Under the pieces are notes generated by a model. The model saw only the letters and a program-made list of their open reading frames with translations, made no database searches and was not told the DNA's origin. Shown here in pieces: positions 7,738-16,623 of a stretch of DNA of 64,000 nt. Made by a program: the position numbers and the translations under genes. Numbering within the stretch: the first letter of the stretch is position 1; the number at the start of each line of letters is the position of its first letter. Source of the stretch: a bacterium (lineage in GTDB: Bacteria; Myxococcota_A; UBA9160; UBA4427). Where the stretch lies: contig JANSYR010000001.1 in the NCBI GenBank assembly GCA_024742285.1, positions 744,001 through 808,000 of the forward strand. The letters are read 5' to 3'.

Positions 7738-9462
7738 TCAAGCCGGTTCGTTCTGCGGCCAGTAGTCCTCTTCGCGGTCCGGGTGGCTGTACTCGTAGGG
7801 GCCGCGGTAGCAGTTCGGCAGACCTTCGGGCCAGTTCCCGTGCGGCGGAGGAGAGTCCGCCGTCCACTCGAGGCTGTTCGCCTTCCAGGGATTCTTCGGC
7901 GCCTTCTCCCCCGACATCCAGCTTGTGATGACGTTGTAGAAGAAGAGCACCTGCGCGCCGAGCATGATCAGGAGCATGACCGTCGCGAACTGCCGCATGT
8001 CCTGCATCCAGGGCAGCGCCAGCTCGGGGAAGTTCTGGTAGTCGTAGATCCGACGATGCTGGCCGGCGGCGCCCAGGACGAAGAGCGGCAGGAAGATCCC
8101 GTTGAAGGGGATGATCGTCAGCCAGAAGTGCAGCTTGCCGAGCGTGTCGTTCATCATTCGACCGAACATCTTGGGGAACCAGTAGGTGAAGCCCGCGTAG
8201 GTCCCGATGATGGCGATCGGATAGAACGTGTAGTGGAAGTGGGCGAGCACGAAGTAGGTGTCGTGCATGTAGATGTCGTTGCCCGACGCGCCCAGGAAGA
8301 TGCCGGTGATGCCGCCGATCAGGAACTCGAAGATGAACGCGAGCGCCCAGAGCATGGGCGTGGTCAGCGTGATCGACCCGCCATAGAGGGTCGCGATGTA
8401 GACGAACATCATCTCGGCGATCGGGACCGAGATGAGCAGCGTCGTCACCGTGAAGACGTTCGCCATCCGCGGATCGATGCCGGCGATGAACTGATGATGC
8501 GCCCAGACGGTGAAGGAGAGGACGCCCGTGCCGATCGCGGTATAGAGGACCGTCTTGTAGCCGAAGAGCTTCTTCCGGCTGAAGGTCGTCATCACGTCCG
8601 CCACGATGCCCACGGCCGGCAGGAGCACGACGTAGACCTCCGGGTGGCCGAAGAACCAGAAGAGGTGCTGCCAGAGGATCGGGTCGCCGCCCTTGTCCGG
8701 GTCGAAGAAGGCGGTGCCGAGGTTCTGGTCGAAGAGCATCATGATGCCACCGGCGAGCAGCGGGCCGACCGACAGCATGAAGAGGATCGAGGCGATCACG
8801 ATCATCCAGACCACCATCGGGATGTCCCACATCTTCATGCCGGGAGCGCGGCTGTTCATGCAGGTCGTGATGAAGTTGATGCCGCCCAGGAGGAACGCGA
8901 CGAACTCGAGGAAGACCGCGGTGATCCACAACGTGGATCCCAATCCGGTCAGGGAGTACTCGGCCTTGGTCGAGAGCGGGGGATATGCGGTCCAGGCGCC
9001 GCCGAAGGCGCCGCCCTCAACGAAGAACGCCGAGAGGATCACGATCGCCGAGAGCAGGAACACCTGGTAGGAGAGGCGGTTGATCTTGGGGAAGACCATG
9101 TCGTCCGCGCCGATCATGAGGGGGATCAAATAGTTGCCGAAGGCTGCGATCAGGACCGGCATCGCGACCCAGAAGATCATGATCGTCCCGTGATTGGTCA
9201 CGAGTGAGTTGTAGTCCGCCGGTGAAACGACGCCCCAGCCCGGCACCTCGATCCCGGGAAACGCGAGCTGCATCCGAAACGCGTAGGCGAAGAAGCCGCC
9301 GATCAACGCCATGAACATGCCGGTGAACATGTATTGCATGGCGATCATCTTGTGGTCGAGCGGGAAGATGTACTTCTCCGAGAAGCTCATCTCGTGGTGA
9401 CCGTGATCTCTGTGGTCTCCCGCGTGGTGTCCGTTCTCTTCGACGGGAATCGACTCGGCCAT
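7738..9462 (-). CDS. ctaD: Cytochrome c oxidase subunit I
   Basis: The 574-residue catalytic subunit of a heme-copper oxidase, reducing O2 to water and pumping protons. It has about twelve membrane helices and the active-site segment FWFFGHPEVYVVLLP, whose His and Tyr form the CuB site with the cross-linked tyrosine. HDTYFVLAHFHYTF carries the heme ligands. The N-terminus has a soluble His-rich segment (GHHAGDHRDHGHHEM) not present in standard CoxI. It lies between coxII and coxIII in the operon. Start ATG 9460-9462. Confidence 0.96.
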   Translation of the reverse strand: MAESIPVEENGHHAGDHRDHGHHEMSFSEKYIFPLDHKMIAMQYMFTGMFMALIGGFFAYAFRMQLAFPGIEVPGWGVVSPADYNSLVTNHGTIMIFWVAMPVLIAAFGNYLIPLMIGADDMVFPKINRLSYQVFLLSAIVILSAFFVEGGAFGGAWTAYPPLSTKAEYSLTGLGSTLWITAVFLEFVAFLLGGINFITTCMNSRAPGMKMWDIPMVVWMIVIASILFMLSVGPLLAGGIMMLFDQNLGTAFFDPDKGGDPILWQHLFWFFGHPEVYVVLLPAVGIVADVMTTFSRKKLFGYKTVLYTAIGTGVLSFTVWAHHQFIAGIDPRMANVFTVTTLLISVPIAEMMFVYIATLYGGSITLTTPMLWALAFIFEFLIGGITGIFLGASGNDIYMHDTYFVLAHFHYTFYPIAIIGTYAGFTYWFPKMFGRMMNDTLGKLHFWLTIIPFNGIFLPLFVLGAAGQHRRIYDYQNFPELALPWMQDMRQFATVMLLIMLGAQVLFFYNVITSWMSGEKAPKNPWKANSLEWTADSPPPHGNWPEGLPNCYRGPYEYSHPDREEDYWPQNEPA

Positions 9463-9580
9463 GTCTCGTTCTCCTGCTTCCGCCCCGGCTCGGAACGCTG
9501 CTCGGGTCGGGAGTTGGGCGGCGGCGCCGCCTCTTCAAGATTCGTGCTGTCTGCTTTCGATCGCGTTTCGGTCTGACTCG

Positions 9581-9601
9581 TCGCCGTGCGCCCGCAGGCG
9601 A
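9581..9601. repeat. REP-like hairpin between coxII and coxI
   Basis: Arms TCGCC and GGCGA flank a core ending GCGCCCGCA. The same core recurs at 25000-25018, 25093-25114, 59326-59346 and 59355-59375, each time between genes, which marks a dispersed extragenic palindrome. It lies in the 220-bp gap upstream of coxI. Confidence 0.55.
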
Positions 9602-9682
9602 CACGCGGTGTTCATGCCCTTCGCCGAGAATCCGCAGGTGACCGGCTCGTCGTCCTGCGCGTCGCCGAAGTCCCTCCGGCGA

Positions 9683-10408
9683 CTAGTTGCCGGCGAGCTC
9701 GATCGATTTGGATTCGCCCATTGCGCGCGCCAGAGCCGCGGCGGATTCGCGTTCGACCCACGCGGAATAGGCCTCGGGACTCGAGATGTGGATCCGCGCC
9801 GGCATCAGCCCATGCCCGATGCCGCAGATCTCCGCGCACTGGATGTCGTACTCGCCGGTCACCGTCGGCTCGAACCAGCCGGTGATCACGCGACCGGGGA
9901 TCGCGTCCTGCTTCAGCCGGAAGACGGGCACCGAGAAGTTGTGCAGCACGTCGAGCGCTTCGAGCTTGTAGTGATAGAGGGTGCCGGTCGAGACGTGGAG
10001 CTCGTTCACCTTCGTGATGTCGTCGGCGGTGCCCATCGTGTTGTCCGCGCCGGGGTGGACGAAGGTCCAGGCCCACTGCTGGGCGATCACGCGAACCTCG
10101 GACTCCATCTCGGGTAGATCCTGCTTCACGTCGTACCAGACGTTGATCGCCATCACGACGATGATCAGGTCGAAGGTGAGAATCGGGAAGTGGGCCCGAT
10201 GGATCCACTTCATGTACCTGTGCTCGGTCCCGGTGATGTACAGCGCCTTGACCCCGTCCTTCGCCTTGAACTTCAGGATGAAGGAGAAGAAGAGGAAACA
10301 GGCGATGGTGAACGGAATCATGACCAGGACGGTGATGACGTCGAAGAGTCGATCGATGTCACCCGCGTAGGTCGAGGCCGCGGCCGGGAGCAGTGAGTCG
10401 AGAATCAT
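9683..10408 (-). CDS. ctaC: Cytochrome c oxidase subunit II
   Basis: A 241-residue subunit II that takes electrons from cytochrome c through the binuclear CuA centre. Two membrane helices lie at about 24-46 and 74-92. The CuA ligands are seen: H156 in DVLHNFSV, then C191, E193, C195, H199 and M202 in CAEICGIGHGLM. A short insert GADNTMGTADD at 120-130 is unusual and looks like a loop. There is no fused cytochrome c domain; a separate diheme cytochrome c gene lies upstream. Start ATG 10406-10408. Confidence 0.95.
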   Translation of the reverse strand: MILDSLLPAAASTYAGDIDRLFDVITVLVMIPFTIACFLFFSFILKFKAKDGVKALYITGTEHRYMKWIHRAHFPILTFDLIIVVMAINVWYDVKQDLPEMESEVRVIAQQWAWTFVHPGADNTMGTADDITKVNELHVSTGTLYHYKLEALDVLHNFSVPVFRLKQDAIPGRVITGWFEPTVTGEYDIQCAEICGIGHGLMPARIHISSPEAYSAWVERESAAALARAMGESKSIELAGN

Positions 10409-10462
10409 TGGGCTGCCTACCTGGTTGGTGCAGATTCCTCGGGGCGTCTCCTGCGAGACGTC

Positions 10463-10591
10463 CTAGAGGATGAAGATGAAGACGATCGCGATGAAGCCGA
10501 GCACGCCGGCGATTCCGAGAAGGAAGAGGCGATCGGCGAGGTCCGCCGCGTTGGGCGGCGTCGGCTCGATGTGGTTGTCGTCGTCGGACAT
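10463..10591 (-). CDS. 42-residue membrane peptide of cox operon
   Basis: A small gene between the cytochrome c and coxII genes, ATG 10589-10591 to TAG 10463-10465. The peptide begins MSDDDNHIEPTPPNAADLAD and continues with a single hydrophobic helix (LFLLGIAGVLGFIAIVFIFIL) to its end. Acidic N-terminus plus one helix is the layout of small oxidase subunits such as CcoQ or CoxIV-like peptides, but no sequence family was recognised. Same strand and tight spacing (54 nt from each neighbour) support translation as an oxidase subunit or assembly peptide. Confidence 0.7.
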   Translation of the reverse strand: MSDDDNHIEPTPPNAADLADRLFLLGIAGVLGFIAIVFIFIL

Positions 10592-10645
10592 GGTCTGGGC
10601 TCCGTTCGGAGGGGGATGATCTTCGCTTCGGCCTGACGCCGAGCG

Positions 10646-11305
10646 CTAGTTGCCGAGGGATTCGATGTGGGCGATCACGTCGATGATCGCGGTGTCGTCG
10701 GCCAGGGTCCCGACCATCGCCTGCATCGCGACACCGTAGGGATCTCCGGCGCCCGAACCGCGAACCTTGTCGCGGTACTTCTGGATCGAAGAGAGGAGGT
10801 ACCAGTCGGACTGGCCGGTCAGCGGCGGCGCGCCCATCCCCTGATTGCCCTCCGCCGCGGCGCCGTGGCAACCGCTGCAGACCGCGTAGTAGCCCGCGCC
10901 GAGCGCGGCGTTGCCCTCTTCCTCGAGCTGCTTTTCGAGCGGGGCCGGCGGCATGCTCGCGACGTACGCGGCGACCGCCTTCTGGTCCGCTTCCGACCGG
11001 AGCCACTGGGACATGGGGTACATGCGGAGACCGCCGGTGTCCTGGGCGTGGAGCCCACGGATTCCGTTGGCGAAGTTCTTCAGCTGCATCTCGACGTACC
11101 ACTCGGGCATGCCGGCGATCGCGGGGGCGAGCGCCTCGCGGCTGCCGCCGCCGTCGGCCATGTGGCACTGGGTGCAGAGCGCGTAGAGTTCCTCGCCGCG
11201 GGCGAGGTCACCGTCTTCCGCGATCGCGACGCCGGCAGAGGCAATCGCGATCATCGCGGTAGCGAACGCGCGAATCGTCTTGTGTGCGAAGAGTTTCCCG
11301 AACAA
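10646..11305 (-). CDS. Diheme c-type cytochrome, first gene of cox operon
   Basis: A 219-residue periplasmic cytochrome with two heme c sites, CTQCH (about residues 44-48) and CSGCH (about 143-147), each in its own domain, like the cytochrome c4 family. It is the probable electron donor to the CuA centre of the neighbouring oxidase. A signal peptide spans residues 1-29. A TTG start at 11303-11305 was chosen because GAGGAAAG lies at the right distance; an in-frame TTG at 11353 would add 16 residues with no ribosome site. It is followed by the small membrane peptide and coxII. Confidence 0.87.
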   Translation of the reverse strand: MFGKLFAHKTIRAFATAMIAIASAGVAIAEDGDLARGEELYALCTQCHMADGGGSREALAPAIAGMPEWYVEMQLKNFANGIRGLHAQDTGGLRMYPMSQWLRSEADQKAVAAYVASMPPAPLEKQLEEEGNAALGAGYYAVCSGCHGAAAEGNQGMGAPPLTGQSDWYLLSSIQKYRDKVRGSGAGDPYGVAMQAMVGTLADDTAIIDVIAHIESLGN

Positions 11306-11730
11306 GGTCTTTCCTCTTTCTCTAACTAGGCCCGGATCCGTCGGGGCCCGCAATCAACCTTCGGAGCCGTGCCGTCGCCCAACCTTCCACGATGGGCCAC
11401 GGCACATCTTGGCGCATGTCGTCGGATCGAAGGAGGACGATCCGGGGGGACATACACGCGAATGTGACGATCTCTCGGGAGGGGAGTGGCTCGGAGAGCA
11501 CTCGGCACGGGGCCTGATCTCCGAAATGAAACGGGTAGCGGGAGGTCTGTCGTCCGCGGGGTAGCCCATGGCTCGCTCCCCGGTCAAGGGAGATCGCGGG
11601 CCGGTGGGCGCTCCGGCGGTTCGCGAACAGCATAGCGTCACGCCGTCCCGACGGGATCGCGCCGGAAGTGAAAAGTCGTCCATCGGCGCGGCTTTCCGTT
11701 GCCCTCCGCAACGATCCGCTGCACCAATGA
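11306..11730 (-). promoter_or_regulatory. 425-bp intergenic region upstream of cox operon
   Basis: No convincing gene is seen here. The stretch separates the DUF420 gene (ends 11731) from the cytochrome c gene (starts 11305), both on minus, so it should hold the cox operon promoter. The 15-mer at 11452-11466 matches the one upstream of the sensor kinase (4957-4971) at 14 of 15 positions and is the best candidate for a shared control element. I cannot place -35/-10 boxes with confidence. Confidence 0.45.
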
Positions 11731-12171
11731 TCAGCCCCCCGGACTCGGGGGATTGAACGGATAGAGCAGCAGATAGATCAGCACTCCGGTAACGGACACA
11801 TACAGCCAGATCGGCCATGCGATCCGCGCGATCCGGCGATGTCGCTCGCGGTCGTCGCGCAGTCCCAGGCGGATCAACAAGAGGGCGAACACCGGCACGG
11901 ACATGGCCAGGGTCACGTGGGATCCGAGCAACACCAGGTACGCGGTCTTGCCCCAGCCTTCGACGTTGAAGGTCGTGTTCTCGAAATCCTTTGAGACCTT
12001 GTGTCCCACGTATAAGAGAAGGAAGAGCGTCGAGACGCCGAAGGCGGAGAGCATCACCCGGCGATGGCGCTCCACCTCGCCCCGCTTCACCAGCTGCCGC
12101 CCATAGACGAGGAGCGCCATCGAGGTCGCGTTGAGGGCCGCGTTGATCGGCGGAATCAGCGAAAAGTCCAT
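11731..12171 (-). CDS. DUF420 membrane protein (CtaM-like)
   Basis: A 146-residue protein with four predicted membrane helices, starting MDFSLIPPINAALNATSM and containing RRGEVERHRRVMLSAF-like polar loops (KRGEVERHRRVMLSAF) and a central GSHVTLAM. It matches the DUF420 family; a member in Bacillus (CtaM/YozB) is needed for cytochrome aa3 oxidase, so a maturation role for the oxidase encoded just downstream is likely. Start ATG 12169-12171 was chosen over an Arg-rich upstream extension. Its histidines may bind heme or copper, but this is not shown. Confidence 0.85.
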   Translation of the reverse strand: MDFSLIPPINAALNATSMALLVYGRQLVKRGEVERHRRVMLSAFGVSTLFLLLYVGHKVSKDFENTTFNVEGWGKTAYLVLLGSHVTLAMSVPVFALLLIRLGLRDDRERHRRIARIAWPIWLYVSVTGVLIYLLLYPFNPPSPGG

Positions 12172-12286
12172 AATTGTCGGCACCTTAGCAGCTCGTTGGC
12201 GCGCGACGACGCAACCCGGCGCTGCGCTGCGGCGCGCCGCACGCCCCACCTTCGAGGGTGGATGGGATGGGCCCCGCCCGATCCGC

Positions 12287-13336
12287 TCAGATGAATTCGA
12301 GCGCCCGCTCGAAGAGCGCGACGGTCGTCGCGTGCAGCAGATCGCCGATCGGCTTCGGCGCCCGCCCGGCACACGCGCGGGCGTGGCTTCCTTCGAGGAT
12401 GATGCCGAGCCGGTAGGCCGCGAGGACGACGTACCAGTCGATCTCCACCAGGTCCCGCGTGGAGTGTTCGCCGTAGCACTCGATCAAATCCTGCGTGCTC
12501 GGCAGACCGTCGAGGCTCCCGGAAGAGGCGCTCGCGCCGCCCAGCGGCGACCGCCCCTGCTCGTCGGGCCACCCGATGATGAGCGCGCCGAGGTCGAGGA
12601 GCGGATCGCCGATCGTGGCCAGCTCCCAGTCGACGATCGCCGCCAGCTCGGGGCCGTCGTGTCGGAACATCACGTTGCCGATGTGGTAGTCGCCGTGCAG
12701 GATGCCGGGCGGGCCGTCGGGGGGACGATTCGCCTCCAGCCATTCCGCGACGCGGTCGACCCCCGGAATCTCCGGGCCCGGATATCCGTCGAGCTCCGAG
12801 TAGCTCTCGAGCTGGTGCCGCCAGCGCGAGACCTGTCGCTCGAGGTAGCCCTCGGGTCGACCGAGCCCGTCGAGACCGACCGCCAGGTAGTCGACCATGC
12901 CGAGACGCGCGACGCTCCGCGCCATCGAGAAGCCCATCTCGCGCTTGATCGCCGGGTCGCCCGCGTGGAGCTCGGGCAGGCCGCTCCCGATTCCCCAGCC
13001 GTCGACCGGCTCCATCAGATAGAAGGCCGCGCCGATCAGCGCCTCGTCGGGACACGCGGCGATCAGTCCCGGATGCGGAACGTCGCTCCCCGCCAGCGCG
13101 CCGAGCACCCGCGCCTCGCGGCGCATCGTCTCGTCACTGTTCGCGCGCTTGTGGATCGGCGGCCGCCGCAGGACGAAGGCACGTCCTCCGCGTTCGAAGC
13201 GGACGAGGATGTTCTGGGTCCCGCCGGTGAGCGGCGTGATGTGCTCGATCGGGCCCTCGGTCAGGCCCTGCTCGTCCATCCACGCGTCCAGGATCGCGAG
13301 GTCGACGCCTTCGATCCGATCTTCGTCACCCGCCAC
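12287..13336 (-). CDS. Phosphotransferase family protein (APH-fold, ACAD10-like)
   Basis: A 349-residue kinase-like protein of the aminoglycoside phosphotransferase fold. The catalytic loop HGDYHIGN has H214, D216 and N221, and the metal-binding aspartate is D236 in VDWELATIGDP. This subgroup, similar to the N-terminal kinase of ACAD10/11, often works beside acyl-CoA dehydrogenases and is thought to phosphorylate hydroxylated acyl or sterol-type substrates rather than antibiotics. GTG 13334-13336 is the start; AGGAGG lies seven nt upstream. Divergent from the MFS gene at 13533. Confidence 0.9.
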   Translation of the reverse strand: MAGDEDRIEGVDLAILDAWMDEQGLTEGPIEHITPLTGGTQNILVRFERGGRAFVLRRPPIHKRANSDETMRREARVLGALAGSDVPHPGLIAACPDEALIGAAFYLMEPVDGWGIGSGLPELHAGDPAIKREMGFSMARSVARLGMVDYLAVGLDGLGRPEGYLERQVSRWRHQLESYSELDGYPGPEIPGVDRVAEWLEANRPPDGPPGILHGDYHIGNVMFRHDGPELAAIVDWELATIGDPLLDLGALIIGWPDEQGRSPLGGASASSGSLDGLPSTQDLIECYGEHSTRDLVEIDWYVVLAAYRLGIILEGSHARACAGRAPKPIGDLLHATTVALFERALEFI

Positions 13337-13426
13337 CGCGACCTCCTGCCCCGCCGTCTGCCTCGCGGCGGACGTTCGACGTTACCACCTCGTCCCGACC
13401 CGCGGACGTGCGGCACCCGACGCCCC

Positions 13427-13494
13427 GCCGCTCCCCTCCCGACGCGCGAAGTGCCCGATCGCCGCTCCCCTCCCGACGCGCGAAACGCCCGGTC
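13427..13494. repeat. 34-bp tandem duplication upstream of MFS gene
   Basis: Two head-to-tail copies (13427-13460 and 13461-13494) differing at about four positions, each containing CTCCCGACGCGCGAA. They lie in the divergent promoter region between the phosphotransferase (minus, 13336) and the MFS transporter (plus, 13533). Could be two binding sites for one regulator, or a neutral slippage product. Confidence 0.7.
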
Positions 13495-13532
13495 GCCGCC
13501 CGCACCGCGCGAACCGCTACCCTGCCGCCGCC

Positions 13533-14987
13533 ATGCCCCCCTCCCCTTCGCCGATCGACACCCCCGAACCCTGGCGTCAGCGCTTGATCGACCGGCTCGA
13601 GGAGAGCGGACGCTTCCGGACGGTCACGCTGATCACCGCCCTCGCCGGCATGTTCGCGACGACCTTCCCGGTCACGATCCTGACGATCTCCCTCGGGCCG
13701 ATCGCCGAGGAGTTCCAGGCGCAGGAGACGACGATCGCCTGGGTGATCTCGGCGCCGATGCTCCTGTCGGCGGTCTTCTTTCCGCTCCTCGGCAAGCTCG
13801 GTGATCTGCGCGGCCACCGGCAGATCTTCCTGATCGGGTTCGGCTTCGCGACCCTCGTCGCGGGCCTGACCGCCCTCGCCTGGGACGAGTGGAGCCTGAT
13901 CGGCCTGCGCACCCTCGCCGCGATCCTCGGCGGCGCGACGCAGCCGACGTCGATGGCGCTCATCTTCTCGGTCTACCCGCCTGAGCAGCGCGTCCGCGCG
14001 ATGGGCTGGTGGTCGATGACCGGAGCCGCCGCGCCCGCCCTCGGACTCGCCCTGGGCGGCCCCCTCGTCGAGCTCTTCGGCTGGCGGGTCGTGTTCGGAC
14101 TGCAGGCGGCGATCAGCCTCGTCGCCCTCGCGCTCGCCTACGCCGTCCTGCGCGAGACGCCGCGCAAGCGCGTGCGCTTCGACTTCGCGGGCTCCGTCGC
14201 CCTCGCGGTCGGGATCGGCGGCTTCATGTTCGCCCTCGGAAGCCTGCGCCTGCTCGGTGGGGATCCGACGATTCCCCTCGCCGCGGTCGGCGTCGGCATC
14301 TTCGGGCTCCTCGCTTTCGTCACGATCGAGACCCGCGTCGAGGAGCCGCTCCTCCCCCTCGCCTTCTTCCGATCACGGAACTTCTCGGCGACCCTGCTCA
14401 CGAACGCGACGACCAGCGCGGGCTACATGGGCTCCTTCGTGATCGCGCCCTTCTTCCTCTTCCATCTCGGCTTCTCCGCGACCGCCGCATCGTTCCTGAT
14501 CCTCATGCGAACCGGCGCGCTCACGATCGCCTCGCCGATGGGCGGGAACCTGGGCGAGCGATTCGGCGAGCGAGGCGCGTCGCTCTTCGGCTGCAGCGTG
14601 ATGACCGTCGGGCTGGGACTGGCGGGATGGGGCATCTCCCAGGAACACCTCGTCACCTTCATGATCGGACTGATCCTCCAGGGCCTCGGCCACGGCTGGA
14701 GTCAGCCTTCGATCACCGCGGCGATCTCGCGCTCCGTCGACGAATCCGACCTCGGAATCGCGGCCGCCTCGAATCGCCTCTTCGGACAGGGTGGCGCTGC
14801 CTTCGGCATCACGCTCCTGACCCTCGCCTACGGCGGCGAGCAGACCCCCGAAGCCTTCGCGACGGCCTTCCTCGTCGGAACGGGACTCTCCGCGATCTCC
14901 GTCGTGACCGCCGTGTGGATCGGCGCCTCGAAGCTCGATCTCCACCCGGACGAAGACGCGCACGTCGCGCCCGCGGTCGGACGTTAG
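13533..14987 (+). CDS. MFS transporter, DHA2-like
   Basis: A 484-residue inner-membrane transporter with about fourteen helices, using the proton gradient to export a small molecule. Family marks are GKLGDLRGHRQIF (motif A loop between helices 2 and 3), WWSMTGAAAPALGLALGGPLVE (motif C, split here by helix breaks) and the repeated Gly-rich helices. The ATG at 13533 lies after a GC-rich leader and gives an N-terminus with a 30-residue cytoplasmic arm. Substrate unknown; drug or metabolite export is typical. Confidence 0.9.
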   Translation: MPPSPSPIDTPEPWRQRLIDRLEESGRFRTVTLITALAGMFATTFPVTILTISLGPIAEEFQAQETTIAWVISAPMLLSAVFFPLLGKLGDLRGHRQIFLIGFGFATLVAGLTALAWDEWSLIGLRTLAAILGGATQPTSMALIFSVYPPEQRVRAMGWWSMTGAAAPALGLALGGPLVELFGWRVVFGLQAAISLVALALAYAVLRETPRKRVRFDFAGSVALAVGIGGFMFALGSLRLLGGDPTIPLAAVGVGIFGLLAFVTIETRVEEPLLPLAFFRSRNFSATLLTNATTSAGYMGSFVIAPFFLFHLGFSATAASFLILMRTGALTIASPMGGNLGERFGERGASLFGCSVMTVGLGLAGWGISQEHLVTFMIGLILQGLGHGWSQPSITAAISRSVDESDLGIAAASNRLFGQGGAAFGITLLTLAYGGEQTPEAFATAFLVGTGLSAISVVTAVWIGASKLDLHPDEDAHVAPAVGR

Positions 14988-15012
14988 TCGGCGATTCTCG
15001 AGCGCCCCGCGC

Positions 15013-16179
15013 TCAGACCTGGATGAGCGGGAGCGCTTCCATTCCCAGCACCCGACGATAGGTGTTGTGGTAGTGGTGGAGCGCCGGCTCGTTGCGTCCG
15101 AAGATCACGTAGTCCTGGAGACCGGCCTCCGCCGAGAGCTGCGACCCCTCGGCCACGGCGTAGTCCTCGTCGCGGATCACGTCTCCGAAGATGCGTGCGC
15201 GCTCGAGGGCGAGCCCCGGATCCGCTCCGATCGCAGCTTCGGTCGAGTAGAACGTGACGCGTGAGATCGATCGTCCCGGGTTCTCGCGGTCCGGATAGGT
15301 CCGCACGAGCGTCACGCCCGACGCGCCGACGTTCACCTGGACGTTCGGGAAGAGGTAGTAGACCGGGAAGCCGCCGTCGGTGATGTGCCAGTCGTCCTCG
15401 GGCTTGCCGCGCAGGTCGTCGAGGCCCTTGAGGCAGAGGATCATGCGGTGGTTCTTGTCGAAGACGTCGTAGCACTGCGCGTTGCCGTAGAACGCCTGCG
15501 CGAGGGTGTCCTTGTGCAGCGCATTGAAGTGGTAGGTCTCGCCGAAGGTGTCGATCGCGAGCTTCCAGTTGAGCCGCATGTCGTAGGTGTCGGTCCCGAC
15601 GTGGACCAGCTTCCCGAAATCCCAGGACGCGAACTCGTCCGAGAGCCCCCCGAGCACGTCGGTCTCCTCGATCGTCCCTTCCGGATCGGGGTGGACGAAG
15701 AGGAAGCCGTGCAGCTCCGCCGCCGGCAGCTCGATCAGCCCGTGACACGACTTGTCGATCGTTCCGAAGTGCTCGGGCTTCGGGATCGCGACGAGCTCGC
15801 CCGCGTTCGAGTAGGTCCAGGCGTGGAAGGGACAGACGAAGCGCTCCGCCTCGCCCCGCTCGCGATTCTCGAGCACGACCCCGCGGTGGCGGCAGGTATT
15901 CGCGAAGGCGCGGAAGCGGCCGGCGGCGTCGCGGGTCGCCAGCACGGGCCCCCCGAAGTCGCGGCTCGTGACGAAGCTCCCGGGCTTCGGCAGGTCGCCG
16001 GAGAGCCCGAGGAGCTGAGGGTGCCCCTGGAAGAAACGGGCCCACTCCTGCGCGGCGATCGCGGGCGAGCGATAGACGTCGGTGGGGTTCCGCCGGTGGC
16101 CACCCGCGTCGACGTTCGTGCCGTCGTCGCGGTGGCGCATCAGCTCCTTCAGGAGACGGATCTGTTCTTCCCGGTGCAT
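15013..16179 (-). CDS. Rieske oxygenase, large (alpha) subunit
   Basis: A 388-residue aromatic-ring-hydroxylating-type oxygenase. The Rieske [2Fe-2S] cluster is ligated by C96 and H98 (CRHRG) and by C116 and H119 (CPFHAW). The mononuclear iron site lies in ETYHFNALHKD, giving H217 and H222 with a later carboxylate. Ferredoxin and reductase partners are not in the window. It inserts oxygen into an unknown substrate (aromatic, sterol or lipid amine). The VOC-family gene 22 nt upstream on the same strand suggests a short catabolic operon. Confidence 0.93.
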   Translation of the reverse strand: MHREEQIRLLKELMRHRDDGTNVDAGGHRRNPTDVYRSPAIAAQEWARFFQGHPQLLGLSGDLPKPGSFVTSRDFGGPVLATRDAAGRFRAFANTCRHRGVVLENRERGEAERFVCPFHAWTYSNAGELVAIPKPEHFGTIDKSCHGLIELPAAELHGFLFVHPDPEGTIEETDVLGGLSDEFASWDFGKLVHVGTDTYDMRLNWKLAIDTFGETYHFNALHKDTLAQAFYGNAQCYDVFDKNHRMILCLKGLDDLRGKPEDDWHITDGGFPVYYLFPNVQVNVGASGVTLVRTYPDRENPGRSISRVTFYSTEAAIGADPGLALERARIFGDVIRDEDYAVAEGSQLSAEAGLQDYVIFGRNEPALHHYHNTYRRVLGMEALPLIQV

Positions 16180-16201
16180 CGTCGCTTCCCTCGAATCCGC
16201 C

Positions 16202-16597
16202 TCAAACCGGCGGCGCGTGGCAGACCGCCTCGACGTTGTTGCCGTCGGGGTCGAGCAGGAAGCCGCCGTAGTAGTCCGGGTGGTAGATCGGACGCGGGCC
16301 CGGCGCGCCGTGGTCGGTCGCGCCTAGAGCGATCCCCGCCGCGTGGAACGCATCGACCGAGCCGCGATCCGCGGCGGTGAACGCGAAGTGGCGCGGCGTG
16401 TACTCGACGCGCGTCTCGACGAGCCAGAACATCGGCCGGCCCGGCCCCCACGCTGCCATTCGCCGTTCCGGGAAATCCGGGTCCCAGCTCGCGGTCATCT
16501 CCGTCTGCAGCGACACGCCGAGCGGCGCGAGCACCGCATCGTAGAAGGCCTTGCTCCTCTCGAAGTCCGTCCCGTACGTACTCAGATGGTCGATCAC
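16202..16597 (-). CDS. VOC family (glyoxalase/dioxygenase fold) protein
   Basis: A 131-residue single-domain VOC protein: N-terminal DHLSTYGTDFERSKAFYDA, central RHFAFTAADRGSVDAFH, and C-terminal YYGGFLLDPDGNNVEAVCH, which holds the metal-binding glutamate. The family includes glyoxalase I, extradiol dioxygenases and resistance proteins; the role here is open. GTG 16595-16597 is the likely start, since it gives the usual VIDHLxxxV opening. Positioned between the Rieske oxygenase and the second phosphotransferase gene, all minus. Confidence 0.87.
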   Translation of the reverse strand: MIDHLSTYGTDFERSKAFYDAVLAPLGVSLQTEMTASWDPDFPERRMAAWGPGRPMFWLVETRVEYTPRHFAFTAADRGSVDAFHAAGIALGATDHGAPGPRPIYHPDYYGGFLLDPDGNNVEAVCHAPPV

Positions 16598-16623
16598 GGA
16601 TGACCCCCTGTTCCGCGGCGCCG

